Shown here in pieces: positions 36,658-50,590 of a stretch of DNA of 64,000 nucleotides. The notes beneath the pieces are model-generated. The model did no database searches, was not told where the DNA came from, and worked only from the letters and a program-made list of their open reading frames with translations. Every line of letters begins with the position of its first letter. Positions within the stretch are counted from its first letter, which is position 1. A program made the translations under genes and the position numbers. This DNA is from Sphagnum magellanicum (Eukaryota > Streptophyta > Sphagnopsida > Sphagnales > Sphagnaceae), in the NCBI GenBank assembly GCA_021904315.1, contig CM038912.1, positions 22,542,949 through 22,606,948 on the forward strand. The letters are read 5' to 3'.

Positions 36658-39109
36658 TGGAGAAAGCACCCCAAGACAAGAACAACAACACTAGAAGAGG
36701 AAAGAAGCAAAAGAAAGGTCAAATCATCCAATGGCAACTAGGGCATGGAGCAAAAGAGGATGGAAGAAAGAAAACAAGAAAATACCTTAGTAGGTTGGAT
36801 GCTAGGAGTGGTTATGTCAAAGATGATGTAAATTGATTGCATGCAAGCAAGTTTTTTAAAAATAATAAAATAAAATTTAAGGACCATATTGGCATATTTG
36901 GCAAAATTTAAAACATGATTCAGTCCTAGGGTTTAAATATATATATATATAATCTTTTGTAGGGAATATCACATCTTTATAGGGGGAAAAAATCATATTT
37001 TTCTAATCATCTTAGAATTAGTTATGAATTTTCAAAGTGCTTCATTTTTTTGGAGTTGAAGATTTGCTCTTTCACATCTACCATTGTCCTAGATTTTAGG
37101 AATGACTTTCAGGAATCTTGAGCATCTTCAAGTATCTTTTTCGGAAATTCTTATTTCAAAATGTTTTAAAAATAAGATATGGAATAAAATAACCCTTATT
37201 TTGTCCCCATCAGGGTTTTTTTTTTATAGTTTTGGCAGGTTGCAAAATGATGACAAGTGTCAATTTTTGGCTATTTTTGCCAAAATTGCACAAAACTTTA
37301 TAAAACCTATAACTTTTCACAATTTTTTTGTCCCCAAGTTGTGAAAAATTGCCACAAAAAAGAACTTTTTATTTATTTATAAAGGTAACATGTGTAAGTT
37401 TTGTAATTTTGGATTTTGTCAATAAATTTTACCTTCTTTGCCAAACAAGGTTTTAGTTGAATACTTCCTTACATATTCAATGTTTCATCTTGGAAAATGA
37501 TCAAAATTTTAAATCATCACTGAAAATTAAATTTTCACATTCTTTAATTTTATTATATTCTAAACTATAACTTTTTTTAACACATCATGTACATTGTAAC
37601 CCATTTATAAGTGGCACTTGAAGCTTTAAAATTCTAAAGCAATTTTGAAACATTCTTTGGATTTGAGATTAAATAATGATTGAATGATATTATTGATGAA
37701 AATAAAAACTATATCTTGAGCATAAAAATCTAATAATTTGTAATTTTTTTTCCCAACCACACCAATAGATAATTAAATAAAAAAATAATTTAACCATTCA
37801 AATCAAAATCAAATCAAATATTTGTGACTATTCAAAATTCCAATTTGTGTTGAAAGTCATGGAAAATCCTTTCTTGATTTCTACTTGTTATTTTAGGCAA
37901 GTTTTTCATTTTCCTTGGAGTAAGGGGAACATGTAGGCAATATAAGGATTTGACATGTAGGCATGTTGATATTGGATAGGTAGGCATATTGACAACTTGT
38001 TCAAATTGGGACGTTTGGTAGTTTTTGAATTCTTTGTTATTCCAAATGACAATTTGGAGGGAAATGGGGTAGCATTTCCTCTATGTTTTGGTTTTGTATC
38101 ACTTTTTTTTGCAAGTTCTATTGTTTTGAAAACACTAAATTTGTGTGGTAGAACAAGTGGAAGTTGAAAATGTAATAAACCAAAAAGGAATTAAGGTTTG
38201 CATACAAGATTTAGTCAGTACCTACAAGAAGAAGACTTGTTAGGACTATTGGTGAAATTTTTTATATTGTTGGTACATTTGAAAACCGGTCATTTATTCA
38301 TCATTCTAATACTTGTTTTGTGTGTGTTTTTGTATAAAACTAGGAGTTAATACTTACCACTAGGCCATATTGTGATTCAAGGTCCATCCAATTAATCAAA
38401 CCTTGGAAATGAATATAGGGTTAAGGTTGTGATAGACGTGGACATACAATTTGGAACTTGTAAAGCATTTTGCAGGGTGGGGGGGAGTCTTTAACATTAA
38501 GATCACATGTAAGTTCAAAAAAAAAAACTTGAAATAGATCTATTGATAGTTTCACTATTACTAGTGACACACCATTGATTTTGCACCTTGCTTAGAACCC
38601 TTTATTGATCTTTAAATGTTACAACTAAATTTATTAGTTGGAGGTCATCACTTAAAATGAAAAAATTCATTTAAGTTAAAAAAATTATATTGATTAATAT
38701 TGACATTCATCTTACATTAAACAAAAAAATTTAATCATACATTATATACACAAAACAATCCATTCATTAAATTTGCCACCAATTTTTTGTTTTGTTTTTA
38801 CATTAATGATGATTAAGAATTTCTCCTTTGATAATTAAAGTAAAATTATTTAAAATAATCTACATGTACATGGACACATATCTTGATGCAATATTTACAC
38901 ATTTTTTAACAATTAAGTAACTTTAATTTAATGCCATTTAATAAATTGGTAAAATAATTTATATATTAAGATTGGTGTTTTTTTTCTTTCTTATTGTGTT
39001 TTAGCCTTCCAACCACTGAACCCCTCCTAGTGCTCTTGGTACCATCAAAAAACTTTTAAGAGGTGATGTGCACAATTGTCATTTTGCACTTTTCAAACCA
39101 ACAAAGCAA
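36658..39109. other. AT-rich spacer, no gene seen
   Basis: Contains an (AT)n run near 36937-36952 and three ACATGTAGGCA-like words at about 37930-37990. The ORF at 37102-37344 (+) has no recognisable motif. Confidence 0.5.
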
Positions 39110-40110
39110 AAGGTATTGAACTTGGCCTTTATATTGCTTTGCACTACTAGCAATGATCAATTGACATAAGGTCAAAATATTAATTTATTTTCATTTATTT
39201 TTTGAATATCAAAACAAAATTCCATGATCACATTAATTTTTTATACATAGATTGATTTTCACTTCCATTAATTATAAAAAATGAAGGTCAATCTTTCCTA
39301 TTGGAAAAACTAAGAAATTAATGTATTGATTACATAAAGAAATTCATGAATCCATGTCAATTCAAAGAGAAGATTTAACAAAGATTAACCTTTTGTTCAA
39401 TGTGATGTGGCCTTTTGATTCAAATGCATTGATGTCACTTGGGAAGAAAAAACATTCAATGTCAACATGTGATGACTGAAAGGTGATGATATGAAATGGA
39501 AAATATGAAAAAGTTTCCCAATGTGAAATTGTCAAATAGGAGACCATACGATAGATTATCTAAAAACCCTTTCTAGTAGTTTCAATATCTTGTATTTTGT
39601 CATTGGAAGTTAGAGTTAACTTGGGCTCCTTAATGTTTTGTGCACTACTAGTGACAATTTACAAACATATGGTGAGAATATTAATATATTTTCATTTGTT
39701 CCTTGAATCCTATAATATTAAAAAAACATTCAATCACATATATTTTTCATGAAATCATTTTCACATCCATTAATTCTAGAACATGGAATTCGACTTTCAT
39801 CTATTGTAAACTTTAATTTAAAAAAATTTATTGATTACACCAAGAAGTGAATCATATTAATTTCAAAAAGAAGCTTATATTGAGAATTAACATTTTATTT
39901 ATGTGATGTTACCATTTGAATTTGAATATGTGTTGGTGTCACTTGGGAAGATAAAAACATTCAATTTTCACATGTGACAATCGTTGAAAGGTGAAGTTAT
40001 GAAAAGGAAAATATGAAAAGGTTCTAGCACATGGAGTTGTCAAGTTGGAGAACATACAATAAGTAATGCAAAACCCGCCATACCAACTCCAATATATTAC
40101 CACTAGAATT
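39110..40110. repeat. ~500-bp tandem duplication
   Basis: Two diverged copies are placed by paired landmarks: GCACTACTAG near 39141 and 39641, G(A/G)TGTCACTTGGGAAGA near 39431 and 39935, and AAGGTGA(T/A)G followed by GGAAAATATGAAAA near 39480 and 39975. Neither copy has a sustained reading frame. Confidence 0.75.
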
Positions 40111-42337
40111 AAAAATTACAATATATATTTTTTCACAATTAAGTTTTGTTGGAAAGTCTTGTTTCTTAATCTTAATTTTTTAAAATATAATAATATTGGG
40201 ATGGGTGATTTTATAGGAGGTTTAATATACTTGGGTCAATGATATAGGAGTCATTGAAGAGCTTTTTAGGAACGTTCTATCCTTTAGAGCCTTGGGTCAA
40301 TGACACAAGGACCCATTAATATGTATTATAACAATGAGATAAAAATCTTATCTATGAAAAAAAAGGTTTACCAAAACAACACATTATTAAAAGCATTCAC
40401 TATGTGTGGATAATGAAGCCTTATTGAAACACACCTTTTCTTATGCATTAGATTCATGCAATATGAGACATAATTCATACCACAAGAATAGCAAGTGATT
40501 GCCAAACTTTGGATTTGTTTACAATTTATGGTTTATTTTATATTTTATCCCTTGATAAACATGTTCTAAATTAGCCTACACCCTAATAATCAACATAAAT
40601 TGCCTTGAACTACCAATAATTGAATATTTGTAAAATCTATGTTTACACCTTCCACCTACTTGATTTTTCTTGCAATCATGATCATCCTATATACATTCGG
40701 ATGTATTCATGTCTTTAGAATCTTAAAAATGGAACTTAATAGAATCCCCCTTCCCATGAATCCAATAATGTGACAATTCTACAAATGAATCAATAATAAT
40801 GTTTAATACATATATCAAAAACACATTTGACAACCCAAATTAATCATAATAATTGAATAATCTAATTGACTTGAAGTGTTGATCAAATAAAAGTTAAATT
40901 TCACGCCAAAGTTCCAAATGTCAAGTGTTTCCTATGGACTTTATGCTTTTAATCCACCTTGAATTATAACTATAATTAGCAAATGAATAAGAGAATAAAT
41001 AGACTATTACAATGTTCTAAAGTTGCCATGATGTTAAAAATTTCATATTCTTGCATTCAATTATTCCAATATCGTTAAATCAACCAATATTTTCAAAATG
41101 TTAGTTTTGATCATTTTAATGGCTTGTGAAATGTATGAATATTTTTAAAATTTCAGTGATGATGATTGTAGGTAGAATAGCTTTAGGTTTCATAAGTCAT
41201 CTTTTAAATGATAATTTCAAGTTGGAATTTGTTTAGCCAATTCCCAAGTAAAGAGGAATGAAAAAATGTTTTTTCAAATCTATTTCTTTTGAGAATTTAA
41301 AAAAAAATCACCACCATATTCACAAGCATATTTTAATACCATATGCAACAATTTACATACCATTTCTTTTCAAATTGAATTTGAATTCAATTAATTTTTT
41401 TTGAATTGAATTGATGAAATGGATAAGAATTCCACTTCAACATGACTTGTGAATTTGGTATTCTATATCTACATGAACACACTTGAATGCACAAAAACAA
41501 CATAAGATGATGTCAATGAACAAAGAGTATGGAGATTTGTCAATTGAAAGCCACAATTGCTGGAAGAATTGGCAACCATGCCTTATCACCCTTATTACCT
41601 CAAGGCTCGTTACATCACCAAACAAAAGTGAGAGCTTACAATTCATCACACATACAATATTTCAACTCTTGAAGCACTTTTGGGTTTTACGGTTTTAGCC
41701 TTTTAGACTTTTGTATTTGCATGAAAGTCAGAAGAAACTTTGCTTTCCATAGTGGTGGGGATGACCAAAAGAAGTACCTAGTCCACTTCCTCAATGTCTC
41801 ATGCAATTGTAAGTACTATGACTACTTCCTTCCCCTTGACATCTTTCTAAAACTTCACTTCTTTTTCCTTATATAGGTTAGGAGGGCCATTTTTTTCAAT
41901 TTTGTGATGTAGGTCATCTCGTCATCATTTACAAGATGACTTAGCCAAACTTTGTGGTATCAAGGTCCCCACTAGGCTTGTATGACCTGAAGCAATATCA
42001 ACCTTCATACCAACATGGTAGGGACCTGAGGTACTATCACATATGTAGTATGTACTTGTCGGATATCAAATTCAATGGTATGTACTAGGTTTCGTATGTG
42101 TCTCATACCAGCCAAAAATCAGTCTTGGACCCAATACCAGGACCAGGCTAGTAACAAAGGTTTAAAAAGGACTCAATACCATGATGACCACATTGGTATC
42201 AAAAATTCAAAAAATACCCAATACTTGGACAAGGCTGGTAAGTTCAAAAGTCAATACGAATAAATTTTTTTGTGGATCATTTATCTGAATAAACACCAAT
42301 AATTTTTGGATCGTTTACAAAGACATTGTATGTCTGT
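40111..42337. other. AT-rich spacer, no gene seen
   Basis: No recognisable gene. Around 42110-42250 the phrase ACCCAATAC...GGAC(C/A)AGGCTGG-like recurs twice. Composition becomes less AT-rich from about 41700. Confidence 0.45.
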
Positions 42338-42363
42338 ATGTGTGTGTGTGTGTGTGTGTGTGT
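42338..42363. repeat. (TG)n microsatellite
   Basis: About 13 uninterrupted TG dinucleotides. Confidence 0.95.
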
Positions 42364-43513
42364 TAGTGTTATATGCACTTAGCATTAGGGCTTAAAATTT
42401 ATTGATATGAAATGGAGTGAAAGCTTTATGGGGTTGTGCTTGCTATTGGCCTCCTCCGGGTGACTCAATAGAAGGCAAAATGAGTTGTAAGGTTTACGGT
42501 CTCTAGTATATAAAAAGAGGTTGGAAAAGTAGAGGATGGGCATGGAATGCGTGGCCATTCCTACCCCACCCCATATGTCCCCCAACTTCCGAGCCAAATG
42601 TTTGGTTTTTCACACAACTTCTGACTCTTTTGGGAGTGATAGCCGCATGTATTGAAAGTAGGGAAGATGGGATTTGGATGTGGGTCATGTGGGGGTCATG
42701 AGCTTGGGTATACTTTGTGCCCGAAAACTGAAAAAAAATAGCATCATCATTGGCAAAGTGATTACCTTGTCTTCTTTGGCAATAAGATCATCTTATTTGC
42801 TCCTCACCCCAAAAGCATCATCCAAGACCGATTCAAATTCATGTGGCAAGAAGTTCTGGAAGATGGAGCACCACGGAACCACCATAGAATCCGAGCACAC
42901 ATAGAAACTATCTTCAGACCAAAACGTATCATATTCTCATTGGACAAAGCTTATCATATTCGCATTGTGACGAAGGGGATTTGCTCAGATGGAAAAGGTC
43001 AGCATTTGTGTGCACTGTTCTCTGGTGGACTCAGCAATATTCTTATTAACTCAGCCGTTATTTCCTTCTTTTTGTGTGTCTTGGATAAGTTCAAAGACCT
43101 TATCACCCAAATCTCCATAATCTTTGATGATCTGAGAGAGAGAGTTATCCGTAAAGTCACCCTGTCCTCACCCTGTCTTTGTCTTTGGGCCTTCTTTCAA
43201 CCCCCCTATCCCCCCTTTTCAGCAAAATCTGCAAAGTAAGGAAATTTTATTAAAACTCAGTATGAAAAATATATGTAGCAGCAGTGGAGGCGCTCAGGAA
43301 AAAGGAAAGATAAGATGACACTCAGTGTACCACCAAAATTGATGGTTTTCTGAGTTTCATCCCCCCTTGAATGCTAGTGTACTTTTTTGCAGGTTTTTTA
43401 AAAATCTCACCCCGTGTATGACCAAACTCAGGGTTCAGGTGTTGTGTCTTCCTTACTTTACTACAGATAACTCTTAAAAGTACTCAGCAATGCATCCCCA
43501 GTCCCTTCTTTTT

Positions 43514-43533
43514 GGGGGGGGGGGGGGGGGGGG
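43514..43533. repeat. Poly-G run (20 G)
   Basis: Twenty consecutive G. Its length may be uncertain because such runs are hard to sequence. Confidence 0.9.
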
Positions 43534-45807
43534 TAGAAGTCCAAATTTTAGGGTAGATTCCCACTCCAGATCCAGAACCCAAGTCCCCAGACCAAGCACG
43601 AATTACTGTACCAAGAAAGATTTTTAGTGTTGCCTTTCGTTTTTGTGTTTTTAATTTTGCTTGGGAGAATGTGGTTTGGGAGATCTCAATACAAGAAACA
43701 AAACAAGCATCTGGTTGTGTAATGTCTCTAGACTTTACCTTAAGAATGGATCAGAAAAATAAATTAAAAAAAAAAATAAAAGGACAAGAAGAATGGATCA
43801 ATAAAATAAAATAAATAAAAGGATAAAAATAATTTTTTTTTCATGTCATTGCATAATCTCTCCCCTTAAGTGGAGAGCCAACAAACACACTACCTTCCTT
43901 AGTATATAAATAAGGAACATAAAGTAAGTGTGTGAGATATTGAAATTTGAGTATTTTTGTCATTGAAAATTTAATTAAATGACAAAAAATGATTTTGGAA
44001 GGAAAAAATAAAATGATGAATTAGTTCACACTTAGGCCGACAACACAAGGTACGTTGTGATTGATGCCATTAAGATTAATAGATGTGGAACCAGCCCCCC
44101 TTTTTTTTTGGTGCAATTTTTTTCACTTTTGCAAAAATAAATTGAAAATTTGTCACAAATTCAATGATTCTTTTGGAGGAAAAAAAAGCCAAAAAATGGC
44201 CAGATTTCTACATTTGGTTCCAAGTAGGTCGCCCTAAGGCAACATCATTTGCCTATTAAAAAATATGAAAGGAAAAAATTTGAAAATCCTTTTATAGTTT
44301 TGGCTATGTACATGAAACATGTATAGAAATTTGGAGATTTTAAAGAAAATTTCTGGCTATTTTTGGCTATATATATTTCTTAATTCCAAAAAAATTCAGC
44401 ACTGCGAAAAAAAAAAAAACCGAAAAAAAAAACTGTTTGAAAGGTGTGATGTTTGAGGCTTAAGGTTGTCGAGCTTGTTTTCCATGTCCGTCATAGTATT
44501 TTAAAATATTAAAAAACTACTTTGATGGCAACATACTTGACGGAATCGTGACTATGGAAGGCATGAATGTGCCCGTTCGCAAACCCTTCCTGTAGACAAA
44601 TGCATAATCACATAGAACAACATATCACACGATTATTCATTACTTGGACGGAGGGAGGGCCTCCACCAAGAAAGTTCGGTGAATGAGGGCGCCCCCCATT
44701 ATTGGTCGGCAATGGTTATTGCCATTGCCATTTTGCAGGAAGGAACTTGGTCCGGAAATTTGAGAGTTTGCGAAGAAGTTAGACTTTTCTTTTGACAAAA
44801 GGCAAACGTAACCTACCTATGTTTGACACTTCCTTCACGGGGTCATTTATTTATAAGTTATGATTGAATTTGATTTTCATGGTTTTGAAAAACTTGCCCA
44901 TGGAATCTGAAAAATTGTTGACAAACGGCCGTAACATAGGGGTAGGTGGGTTCACAATGGTACACGATCCCTTGTGAGATGGGTCAAATAAAAAGCCACC
45001 CCGAGATTGAGATTACGGCCTAGAAAAACCTTCCCCCAAAAAATACATTTGGGTATAAAATGAACGATGTGCACCAAGTTTTTAAAAAAGACCAAACTTT
45101 TTTTTAAAAAATTGGGGGTTTAGATTACCATCACTCGCTAGCCCTTCTTTTTGGGGCAAATTTTCACCACTTGCCAAAAATTTTTAAAAAATAAAATAAA
45201 ATAAAATAAAAATCCCTCGTCCCAAGGATTTTACAATTTTGTTAAAAAATGCCACCAAGAAGTCACCAAGAAACTTTTTCTCTAAATTTCGCCATAAATA
45301 TATAAAGATTCTTAAAATTTTCTACTATGATCTAATGACCCAATAGCCAAATTTGGCTAATTCCTCTTTTGGATGACTATCATCATTGTGGCTATATCAC
45401 ACAGTTGGAAAAACCAGAACCCTGACGGGTTTCCAAGTTTCAACCCAGAGGACAAAGACAAAAAGTCCAACACCTCAGCTCTGCTGCAGACAGTGGGAAA
45501 AGGCTTTTTTTAAAAAAATCGTAAGTCAAACGTGGTTGGATAAAATATCCGGCGGTGACAAGCCGCGTTTCCACGATCAGTTGTACCGAGCAGAAAAGGA
45601 ATTGCCACGTGTCCAATTGCCACAAGTTCTTTTTTGGCCGTTTTCCATAGGCTAGTTTTTCCATTTGGTGTGTTGATGGGCCCTTTATTGAAGCACACCG
45701 CCCTGTTTATAATTTTTTTATCGTAGCCAAATTGTGATATTTGATACACTAGACTTGGCCATGGGCATCCAAACTGGTACCATGGGAAACCCTAAATCCC
45801 ATATTTA

Positions 45808-45822
45808 ACCCTAAACCCTAAA
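45808..45822. repeat. Short interstitial telomere-like repeat
   Basis: ACCCTAAACCCTAAA is two units of the plant telomere repeat, with single CCCTAAA words nearby (45790 region). Too short to prove a telomeric origin. Confidence 0.5.
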
Positions 45823-45866
45823 TGCCATATTAAACCCAAGAAATGTTAGATTTGATAAATTGCCAA

Positions 45867-45960
45867 ACTAGTGGCAAAAATTACATTTTATAATAATAAT
45901 AATTTCCATACTAGTGGCAAAAATAACATTAAAAAAAATAAATTGCCATACTAGTGGGAG
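45867..45960. repeat. ~42-bp tandem repeat, three copies
   Basis: ACTAGTGGCAAAAATtACATT-like units recur starting at 45867, 45910 and (partial) 45950, separated by A/T-rich runs. Confidence 0.7.
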
Positions 45961-46068
45961 AGCTGGCTATGTGCAATAGCCAACCACTCGGAGGGCGATT
46001 TCACAAAATGCAATGCCTGGTGCTGAGTGCTTTCCGAGTCCAGTTTCTTGGCTCTATCTTGTTGTGGT

Positions 46069-46084
46069 GGGGGGGGGGGGGGGG
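46069..46084. repeat. Poly-G run (16 G) in a G-rich stretch
   Basis: Sixteen G followed by AGGGGAGAGTGGGGAGAG. Could form a G-quadruplex; no function is evident. Confidence 0.85.
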
Positions 46085-47870
46085 AGGGGAGAGTGGGGAG
46101 AGACAATGGGTAATGTATGGAATGACACGGAGTTCATTCGGTGCCATGTTTTGAGGAATGTTCACGAGGTGTTATTGGGAACTATGAGTTCATCATTTGA
46201 GAACTTCTTGGAACAATTTGTATATTGCCTGGAAGGGAAGGAGGCAATGGCTTTTGTCGAATCATAATAAAAATCAAAGAAGTACAAAGGTGGGAGGAGG
46301 CACCAAGTGATCGCACCGTCACCACGGGTTTAAAATGTTCAAATGACCAAAAAGGAACCTACAATAGTGCTCTCCGTTTAGTAGCTGCGTAGGGACCTCT
46401 CTAAACCTCTTGTGCTTGTTGCAAAGCATGCCAAGATGCCACACCGACCTCCATTGTGGATGTGTAAGCGAATTTGAGGATCTTATTAGCTTGAGGACTT
46501 TACTAATAGAACACTCTTGTTGAAAGTAGAGTTGGTATCATCTAGACCAAAGCGACCTTCATTTTTTGGGTGATCTATGGCCAAATTTCATCCTCGGCCA
46601 AGGATGTGAGATAAGGCCAAGAAGCATCTTTATGTCATGTTTGCCATGAAAGTAGTTGGATGAAGTCGATTGGTACCGTGCGTCATTCACAACTTCCATC
46701 CATATCATTAGGATGAATATCCTTGCATTGATCCTAAACCTTAAACCGTCACCCCATTGTTTTAGGATTAAATGTTGTTTTCGCATGTTTAATCCTAGGG
46801 TTTCCTTTTAGGTGCCATTGTTGTGTTCAAGTTCAACTTGTCATTGTTGCCATTTTCAATGGAAAGTGCTTAGATTTTTCCCAAAGTTTTCATGTGCATT
46901 TGATTATAGATTATTGGTTAATAGGAGTGGTTGAAAAGTTGCACAACAATGTGATGACAATTTGGAGAGTGATAGCATGTTTTTAGTTGGAGGTTGCCAA
47001 TTTAAAAATTTTCTATCAATTTTGTTTTTTAAAAACAATTTACTGATTTTGACTACCAAAATTGCTACTAAAAAGGATATCAAAACTATGTTGCCAAAAA
47101 CACATACCATAATCATTATCAAAAATTATTACTGAAAACTTTATTTAATCTTTAGAATCGAAATTTTAATGAGAAACTATCAACTATTAGGTAGGATTTC
47201 CTAGTTGTAAATAATATTAGGTACAGTGAATTTGGAGTAAGTTTAGGAAATTAATAATTCTAAAAATAATCACCATGCGAAGATGAGATTTCCATTGTTG
47301 TTTCGAAATATTTAGGTGTAATTATTTATTTATTTATTTATTTTTGTATGTAGAAGTAGATTTGAGTATTGGACTTTGATGTGAAACAATTTAGAATTTT
47401 GTCTATTTTTTAAGTTGTCTTTTCAATGATTATTTCATATTTTTTATTTTTGAAGTTTTATTTCCAAGTCATAAAATTTGAATGTTTTGTCTATTCAAGT
47501 CTTGTGGATTTTGTCAAAAGCTTTGAGTGTTCATGTAAGGAAATTGATAATCTATTTGTATTATTATTATTTATTAAATTTTAATTGACTATTTTGTCAC
47601 ACCAAAGTTGTAGAAATGTATTTCACTTTCAATTCCTATTATTTCCATTTCAAAAAACTCAAAATATTATTGAGTGGTTTTAATAATCGCAATGTCAAGG
47701 GATCATTGACATTAATCCTTATCAGCTTTTGAGTCCTTACCACTTAATTTTAACACTAAGTTAGTGGCAACCAACCTTATTTTCATTTTGCATTAGTATG
47801 TAAGTGGCAACAAAATTCAATAACTAAACATTTTGATATGCATTTTGTTTTCCACTTTCCTAATGATCAA

Positions 47871-48260
47871 GTGATTAGGTTTGCAACTTTAAGACTATGT
47901 TTTTTTATGTTTTTTCATTCATTTGACTATTCCTTTGCATTAATTGTTAATTGTTTAGATCTGCAACATTTTGTGTTCTTGGTGATGTAGTGATTAGGTT
48001 TACAACTCCAAGTCATGTTTCAATCCAACAACGATTTTTTTATTCATTTGACGATTCCTTTGCAATAATTGTTAATTGTTTCGAACTACAATGTATGGTG
48101 TTCTTGGTGATGTAGTGATTAGGTTTGTAATTCCAAGCCATGTTTCAATCCAATGATGGTTTTTTTGTTCACTTAACCATTCTTTTATAATAATCATTAG
48201 TTGTTTCAACTTGCAATGTTTTATGTTCTTAGTGATTAACAAATTAAATTTGCAGATCCT
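47871..48260. repeat. ~120-bp tandem repeat, about 3.3 copies
   Basis: GTGATTAGGTTTG(C/T)AA-like units begin at 47871, 47990 and 48115, with a partial one near 48231. Shared inner phrases are CATGTTTCAATCCAA and TAATTGTTAATTGTTT. Confidence 0.8.
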
Positions 48261-49204
48261 TTGTGTAACTTATTATCCACATTTCATTCCTTACTACATT
48301 GTTATATAACATGTTTTATTTGTCTTCAATTTTCAAATACTTCAAATTTTCCATAAACCCTATGTTCAACACTCCTTTGCACCATGTGTTAAATTCCACC
48401 ATGATTGTTTCATCTTACATTTTTGATAATGGGCCCAAGTCATCACTTAAGGGAACATGGCCTCCTTTCAAATTTACATTCAATCTAGTGATTGGTTGTG
48501 CATTAGGTGTAGGTGTGCAAACATTTATAATTCTTTTTGATGTTTTTGAAATCTTTTTTAAGTCATTTAACCTTGGGTAGATTGTGAAGTTATCTAATTA
48601 ACAGTTTGACCCACCATGTGACTTACTTTTGAAGAACTAAAATAATGAGCTGGATGGAAAGAAATTTAAAAATCATATGATGATATTCAAAAATTCCAAA
48701 TTGAATGGGCAACCAAAATGCCTTTAAATCAATTCTAGAACAAGTGCATTGCCCTATGGGTGGGGCACATTGGAAAGTGGTTCAAATGAAAACCTTGTTC
48801 CATACTTTTACACATGGTTATCTAATGTTGGAATATAAGTTTTTATATGAATTGTTTGTGAGCCTGTAAACCAACAAGTGGGTATAAAACCAAAATTATA
48901 TATTTTTATTATATAGTTATGGAAATCCATGTTTTTATTTGCACAAATATCCATTCACCTTTTTATTTTCTATGTATAATTATTATGTCACACCATTTTC
49001 CTATCATGGATTTCACATACTCAAAACTTTTGAAAACTGAATTTTGAATTCCCTTCACATGTGTATTCCATAAAATTTTGCATTCATGCATCAAGTTATT
49101 TTTATCAAGTGAAAATGTTTTGAAAGGTCTCAAACACTCACTTTATATACTAACCAAAAGGAAACAAAACAAAACAAAACAAATTTCTAAAATTTTACAT
49201 ATCA
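48261..49204. other. AT-rich spacer, no gene seen
   Basis: The frame at 48299-48580 (+, 93 codons) is hydrophobic-rich from T-rich composition. No family motif is seen. Confidence 0.45.
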
Positions 49205-49400
49205 CATGGTTCACCATGTGATTCAACATGCACATTAATTTGCACAAAGATTTTTCTAATGAATCACCATGTGTGAACCATGCATATTAATGTGGAATAA
49301 ATTTTCCTTATGAATTATTATGTATGAATCATGCATATTAATGTGACAAAAATTTTCATTATAAATTATCATGTGTGAATCATGCACGTTAATTGAAGTT
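49205..49400. repeat. ~51-bp tandem repeat, four copies
   Basis: CATGCA(C/T)(A/G)TTAAT recurs at 49227, 49279, 49330 and 49381 (spacings 52, 51, 51) with a preceding ATCA.CATGTGTGAA(C/T) phrase. Confidence 0.8.
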
Positions 49401-49644
49401 ATGATTAATTAGTGATGACTCATCACACCATTATTAAATTATAAAATCCAACCACTAAATAAATTACCAAATTTAACCCTTAGGTAATTACATAAATAAC
49501 AACCTATTTACATCAAATTATAAGCCTGTAAGCCTTAAAAGATCCAACCATGCATTAGTCTAATGGAGTTGGTTAGATCTTTAAAAAATTCATGTATAAT
49601 CAAATACAAGTTGCCATAATTGCAACCATCCAAGGAGTTTAGTT

Positions 49645-50340
49645 CAATGCTTGTTCATGTGATGAAATTACAATAATTGACAATGGATACTGGATTTGTG
49701 TTCATGCTTACATGGTTGATGATTGGACCAAATGGCCTATTTAAAATTGTGTTGACAAAATTGTTGATGGATTTGGGTCTAACAATTTAATTAAAATAAT
49801 CATGAATGTTTTGTTGAAGGGTTGGGGGCTGATTGGGGAAGATTTTTCAAGAAAACTCTTATGCTTTGAAATAGATGGAGTGAATGTCTTTTAGTTGACA
49901 AAACAAATGAAAGATTCACGAGCACCTTTTTTTGATGGGTGGTCATTGTGTTGTTCATTAAACTAACTTGACAATCCAATTCTTCAATAATTTAACTTTC
50001 ATTGCAAGGATTAAATCATTCATGTTTAACATGTGTTGCTATTTTAAACATTTAGCAAAATGGCATTTGGAGTTTTAAAAATTCATTCAAATCATGGAAA
50101 CAAGTGGGAACAAAATTCTGCAAAATGTGGAGACTATATGGATATTTATGTTAAAGCCTCTAAAGAATATCATGGTAGATAAAGTCCTTTGCTTATAGTG
50201 ATGCTAGTTGATTTTAATTATACCTAGGTGGTAAAGGTTAGGCCTATAATGTTGTGGTTTTTTTGTTTAAAATTTGCATCAACTTTAGTAAGGAATCATG
50301 ATTAGATTTTGATTTTGTGTAATGTTTATGGCAAACAAAC
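49645..50340 (+). pseudogene. Decayed hAT-type transposase (ZNF862-like group)
   Basis: One frame, broken by several stops, reads SCDEITIIDNGYWICVHAYM, VDDWTKWP, DKIVDGFGSNNLIKIIMNVL, KLLCFEIDGVNVF, then ARIKSFMFNMCCYFKHLAKW, HLEF and METSGNKILQNVETIW. These track the phrases of a plant hAT-like transposase (IDNxxWxSVHAY, CFGADGxxVFQG, HLEFxKLxxxMETKGNKIL). Only the middle to C-terminal part is visible. No terminal repeats were found. Old copy, not functional. Confidence 0.75.
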
Positions 50341-50405
50341 TCAGGCCTTTTCATTGACATATGATTGTTGTTGGGGCTTGCATGTGTTTGCCATTGACGA
50401 AGATG

Positions 50406-50590
50406 TCAATATGGCAATGTTTGTAAATTTTTAATCCATACTTGTTTGATCTACATCCATATGCAAGGTTTGTAATTTTTTTCATTATTTGATCCAACAT
50501 CCATATGACAAGGCATGTAGTTTTTTGGTTGCTTGAAACAATATCCATATGGCAAGGTTAATATTTTTTTTGGGCTTGCAATGTCACTTG
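50406..50590. repeat. ~44-bp tandem repeat
   Basis: CCATATG.CAAGG recurs at 50457, 50501 and 50545, with a weaker CAATATGGCAATG at 50408. Confidence 0.7.

Larger units (their letters stand above)
42364..47870. other. Mixed-composition spacer, no gene supported
   Basis: This stretch is less AT-rich than its neighbours. The longest frame (42841-43239, +, 132 codons) shows no motif and has no homologous-looking neighbours. Homopolymer G runs at 43514-43533 and 46069-46084, ~42-bp repeats at 45867-45960 and a short telomere-like word at 45808-45822 are listed separately. Confidence 0.45.

Noticed and set aside
42841-43239. 132-codon plus-strand frame
   Set aside because: No recognisable motif, no splice or context support, and its end is a low-complexity C-rich run.
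45808-45822. Remnant of a chromosome end
   Set aside because: Only two CCCTAAA units; the same word also occurs as a common promoter telo-box.
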